Shown piece by piece: positions 60,634 to 64,000 of a DNA stretch of 64,000 nucleotides. The stretch's first letter is position 1; each line of letters opens with the position of its first letter. The stretch spans positions 1-64,000 of the forward strand of contig NZ_PYGK01000010.1 in NCBI RefSeq assembly GCF_003014595.1, read 5' to 3'. This stretch comes from Chitinophaga ginsengisoli (GTDB lineage: Bacteria; Bacteroidota; Bacteroidia; Chitinophagales; Chitinophagaceae). Both the position numbers and the translations under genes were made by a program. The notes beneath the pieces were generated by a model that saw only the letters and a list, made by a program, of their open reading frames with translations, was not told the origin of the DNA and made no database searches.

Positions 60634-61095
60634 ATGAAACCATATATTCTGTTGATAACGCTGCTTTTCTCCGGATTTGGCGTCACCAAAGCACAGCAAC
60701 GCACCCGGGACAAACTGTTCCCTTCATTCCAGCAGGACTTTTCTGCGCTGCAACAAAAAGAAAGTAAAGACGCTCCTAAAGATCACCGTACTACCCGCGA
60801 ACAGCTCTTTACTGACTACCATCCCCAGCACACCACACGTCAGGGTAGTGCCACCAGATTAAAAACAAACAGCGCATCTGCAGGTAAAAATCCATCAGAT
60901 GTCACCGCTGAGGAGTCAACAAAAGCACTGAAAGCCAGACAGGTCAATCTCCCTGCGCCGGCAACGCCCCCTACACAAGGCAATGAATCAGAAAGCAGTC
61001 GTGCCTTGAAAACAGCAGCGCCGGTGGTAACTCCAAAAGCGACAGCTCCTACTGCAGCTCCCGTTAACAAATCATTCGAACGTAAAAAACAGTAA
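60634..61095 (+). CDS. Small secreted protein, Ala/Pro/Thr-rich
   Basis: 153 residues. The signal peptide ends in GVTKAQ. The N-terminal half is polar and basic with QQRTRDKLFPSFQQDFSALQQK; from about residue 90 it is low complexity: APATPPTQGNESESS and AAPVVTPKATAPTAAP. Such low-complexity chains often act as linkers or stalks. No family. The collagen-like gene begins 31 nt further. Confidence 0.65.
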   Translation: MKPYILLITLLFSGFGVTKAQQRTRDKLFPSFQQDFSALQQKESKDAPKDHRTTREQLFTDYHPQHTTRQGSATRLKTNSASAGKNPSDVTAEESTKALKARQVNLPAPATPPTQGNESESSRALKTAAPVVTPKATAPTAAPVNKSFERKKQ

Positions 61096-61126
61096 TCCCC
61101 CCTGTAAGCATACAAAACACATTGTC

Positions 61127-64000
61127 ATGAAGAAATTATATCTCCTGCTTATATTCCTGGCTACCACCTGCTATGCTGCCTATGCCCAGAACGGGCTTTC
61201 AGGTACGAACTACCAGGCCGTGGTCCGTAACCCGAATGGTACGCTGGTAGCAAATAAGAATATCACTGTACGTATTTCAATCCTGGGCGGCTCTGCTGCC
61301 GGTCCTGTTCAATATGAAGAAACCCATGATGTAGCCACCAGTGCGCTGGGTTTATTCAACCTCCAGATCGGTAAGGGAAATGCTACAACCGGCACTTACA
61401 CAGGAGTGCCCTGGGCCAATGCAAATCAATATCTGAAAGTAGAAGTGAATACCGGCAGCGGTTTCGTGGCACTAGGCACTTCAGAATTAATGAGTGTTCC
61501 TTATGCGCTTTATGCGGCTAATGGCAATCCCGGGCCTGCGGGTCCCCAGGGGCCTGCTGGCCCGGCTGGTCCACAGGGAGCAGCAGGTCCTGCCGGTCCG
61601 GTTGGTCCTGTGGGGCCAATGGGAGCGCAAGGTGTAGCTGGCCCCGCAGGAGTACCAGGCCCTGTAGGTCCTATGGGCGCAGTTGGCCCTATTGGACCGG
61701 CTGGTGCTCAAGGTGATCCCGGTCCCGCTGGTCCGGTTGGACCTATAGGCGCCGTTGGTCCTCAGGGGCCGGTTGGTCCTGCTGGTGTGGCTGGCCCTGC
61801 CGGCCCGATGGGCGCTATTGGACCTGTCGGCCCCGCTGGTGCACAAGGCAATCCTGGCCCTGTCGGACCTGCTGGTCCCATTGGCCCGATGGGTCTTGTG
61901 GGTCCCGCTGGTGTGGCTGGCCCTGCGGGTCCTGCCGGACCAGTAGGGCCGATTGGTCCGATTGGCCCTATTGGTCCTGCGGGTGCTGTTGGCCCTGCCG
62001 GACCGGTAGGCCCTGCGGGCAACATTAACGGCATCGCTGCCGGCGGCGACCTGAGTGGCACTTACCCTAACCCGGTAGTGGCCAATGGCGCTATTACACT
62101 GGCTAAACTGGCCCCGGGTATCATTCCGACTTCCCTGCCGCCGAATGGCTCCGCAGGAGGAGATCTTGGTGGTACCTACCCCAATCCCAATGTAGTACGC
62201 ATACAAAATACCCCTGTTTCCAATACAGCTCCTACTGCCGGACAGGTACTGAAATATGACGGCGCCAGCTGGGTGCCCTCTCCACTGGGAGGTGGCGGAT
62301 TTACACTACCATACATTACTACCGAAAACAATGCCGCCACCCTGTTTTCCATCACCAATGACGGAGACGGCACTTCTGTTGAAGGCGCCAACAATACAGC
62401 CACCAGCAATGTCAGCGCCATACGGGGTCTGATCACCAGCACCTCTCCGGGTGGATTCTCCTCCGCAGTAAGAGGGATCAACAATGGAACCGGAGGACTG
62501 GGTATTGGTGTGTATGGCTCCCAGAACGGCTCCGGATGGGGCGTATATGGTGTGACGCCAAATGGGCTGGGCGTATATGGTAATGCCTCTGCCAGTGGAA
62601 TTGGCGTATATGCCAATAGTAACACCGGAACTGGTTTAACCGCTACTTCCAATAATGGTATTCCCGCCAGCATATCCATTTTCAACAATTCGAATAATAA
62701 CACGGTATTGGATGCCAACTCTGTCGGTAATGGTACTGTGGTGAATGTAACGACCACGGGTAACGGCGCAGGCGTGCGTAGCAGTACTGCTGCCGGTTTT
62801 GGTATACACGGCATTACCAGCGCCCAAAGCTCAGCTGGCGTGGTGGGCGACAATAATGGTGGTGGAGAAGCAGTGGTAGGTCGTACCACTTCTGACATCG
62901 CAGGAGCAGTGGTTGGTCGTAATGACGGCGGAGGTTATGGTGTAAGAGGTTTTGTGGCCACCAACACCAGTAACACCGGTATAGGTGTATACGGACAGGT
63001 AGGCATAGGCGGTAGTACAGGCCGGGCCGGCCGGTTCGAAAACTTCAATCAGACGAATATAGATGCGAACATCCTGGAAGTAGTCAGCAACAGTAACGGT
63101 AATATTCCTGACAACACACTTGGTAATGCCAGCTCTTTCTTCCTTAACAATACCAACAGTGTAGGGGCTGCCGTAAGAGCAGAAGTGAATACCATCTTCG
63201 GCAACTTCGGTGCAGCAGGTGTTTTCGGCGTTTCATCCGGTACCGGTGGCCGCGCGGGACTATTTTATGCCTCCAATCCTTCAGGTAATGGCGCATCCCT
63301 GATAGCGCTGACAGATGGTAACGGCAATGCCATCACGGCCAATGCCGGAAAAGACGGTAATGGGGTGGAAACCAATATCGATGGTGCCGGTAACGCGCTG
63401 TACGCCTGGGTCCCTTCATTTTCGACCGGTAAGGCCGGCAGATTCGAGATCTTTAATGACAACAACAACAACGAAGTTATAACAGTAAAAACCGTTGGTA
63501 ATGGCATCGCCGGCAGCTTCAAGGTAGACAGGACCACAGGCACCTCTCCTGCAGTAAAAGGCGAGGTAAATTCAATGTTCGCCAACTTCGGTACAGCGGG
63601 TATATATGGCCAGTCTTCCGGCACCGGCGGTTATGCAGGATTGTTTTATTCTTCCAATCCGGCAGGTAATGGTCCCTCCCTGCTTGCACTGACCGAAGGT
63701 AATGGCAACGGTATCACCGCCAATGCCGGCGGTGATGGAGACGGTGTGGAGGCCAGCTGCGACGGAGGCGGTAACGCCATTTCCGGCTTTATCCCCAATT
63801 TTGGAACAGGTAAAGCGGGCCGTTTCGCCAATTTCAATAATGCTAACTCGCAGCCGGTGGTACACATCACGACTACAGGAACAGGTACTACACAGCTGAT
63901 CAACCACCAAGGGCCTTCAGGCAATATCGCGGTATTCCAGAGTGCCGGTGTTAATGTGGCGCGCATTAATAAGGCAGGAAGAGGCTTCTTCAATGGAGGT
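61127..64000 (+). CDS. Very large collagen-like secreted protein (3' end missing)
   Basis: 958 codons up to the window edge, no stop seen. Signal peptide MKKLYLLLIFLATTCYAAYAQ; an N-terminal domain NYQAVVRNPNGTLVANKNITVR, then from residue 133 to 298 exactly 55 Gly-X-Y triplets (61523-62020), Pro-rich with one Asp. Two GGDL(S/G)GTYPNP motifs follow, then GVYG repeats as in tail-fibre-like proteins, and at least two 127-residue repeats (from 63173 and 63554) with GRAGLFYASNPSGNGASL and GKAGRFEIFN. Probably a surface fibre exported with the neighbouring PorV-like protein (inference). Confidence 0.8.
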   Translation, partial: MKKLYLLLIFLATTCYAAYAQNGLSGTNYQAVVRNPNGTLVANKNITVRISILGGSAAGPVQYEETHDVATSALGLFNLQIGKGNATTGTYTGVPWANANQYLKVEVNTGSGFVALGTSELMSVPYALYAANGNPGPAGPQGPAGPAGPQGAAGPAGPVGPVGPMGAQGVAGPAGVPGPVGPMGAVGPIGPAGAQGDPGPAGPVGPIGAVGPQGPVGPAGVAGPAGPMGAIGPVGPAGAQGNPGPVGPAGPIGPMGLVGPAGVAGPAGPAGPVGPIGPIGPIGPAGAVGPAGPVGPAGNINGIAAGGDLSGTYPNPVVANGAITLAKLAPGIIPTSLPPNGSAGGDLGGTYPNPNVVRIQNTPVSNTAPTAGQVLKYDGASWVPSPLGGGGFTLPYITTENNAATLFSITNDGDGTSVEGANNTATSNVSAIRGLITSTSPGGFSSAVRGINNGTGGLGIGVYGSQNGSGWGVYGVTPNGLGVYGNASASGIGVYANSNTGTGLTATSNNGIPASISIFNNSNNNTVLDANSVGNGTVVNVTTTGNGAGVRSSTAAGFGIHGITSAQSSAGVVGDNNGGGEAVVGRTTSDIAGAVVGRNDGGGYGVRGFVATNTSNTGIGVYGQVGIGGSTGRAGRFENFNQTNIDANILEVVSNSNGNIPDNTLGNASSFFLNNTNSVGAAVRAEVNTIFGNFGAAGVFGVSSGTGGRAGLFYASNPSGNGASLIALTDGNGNAITANAGKDGNGVETNIDGAGNALYAWVPSFSTGKAGRFEIFNDNNNNEVITVKTVGNGIAGSFKVDRTTGTSPAVKGEVNSMFANFGTAGIYGQSSGTGGYAGLFYSSNPAGNGPSLLALTEGNGNGITANAGGDGDGVEASCDGGGNAISGFIPNFGTGKAGRFANFNNANSQPVVHITTTGTGTTQLINHQGPSGNIAVFQSAGVNVARINKAGRGFFNGG

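Noticed and set aside
61487..62206. Antisense frames over the collagen-like gene
   Set aside because: They are shadows of the Gly-X-Y codons and give low-complexity products.
1..64000. tRNA, rRNA, tmRNA or RNase P RNA genes
   Set aside because: None recognised in any gap by conserved sequence; structure search was not possible.

Overview
The window looks like chromosomal DNA of a Bacteroidota member, most likely a Chitinophaga-type genus. Grounds: many genes on both strands are preceded by the Bacteroidota -7 box TAnnTTTG. There are type IX secretion (T9SS) genes (PorV, a C-terminal sorting domain), a class III glutamine synthetase, a fused E1 alpha-beta dehydrogenase and a cysteate/serine acyltransferase-like enzyme. 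Start codons often lack a clear Shine-Dalgarno sequence. I saw no rRNA, tRNA or CRISPR.

Layout. 1-166: 5' end of a group II intron leaving the left edge, placed just behind a hairpin downstream of truB. 216-10637: truB, a methyltransferase, aroE with a ComA-like phosphosulfolactate synthase, a TPR protein, small secreted proteins, an enoyl-CoA hydratase, a PafA-like phosphatase, and the AOS-family acyltransferase. 10640-11418: no protein gene, but a minus-strand candidate RNA with four tandem hairpin repeats. 11419-22492: purL, glutamine synthetase III, a lipoprotein, efp-accB-accC, a thioredoxin-fold protein, mdh, a MarR regulator. 22526-36777: transporters (MFS, DedA, SDF, APC), yebC, a response regulator broken by a 1-nt frameshift, E1 alpha-beta, DUF1573, an aminotransferase, a candidate small RNA, carA and a zinc-ribbon membrane protein. 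36950-53962: the complete S10-spc-alpha superoperon on the minus strand (rpsJ to rplQ, with secY, map, infA, rpmJ, rpoA). 54200-55120: three tandem miniature genes for 20-24 residue hydrophobic peptides. 55320-58498: an outer-membrane beta-barrel and fusA. 58895-64000: a plus-strand surface locus of a short T9SS sorting-domain protein, PorV, a small secreted protein and a very large collagen-like protein cut by the right edge.

How it fits together. Most of the window is housekeeping. The less explained parts are (i) the three-unit peptide locus between fusA and rpsJ, where each unit has its own upstream element, conserved promoter-like block, tiny ORF and terminator; (ii) the repeat RNA beside purL; (iii) the collagen-like/PorV locus; (iv) an EF-P with arginine at the modified position; (v) a possible link between the ComA-like enzyme and the acyltransferase in sulfonolipid synthesis.
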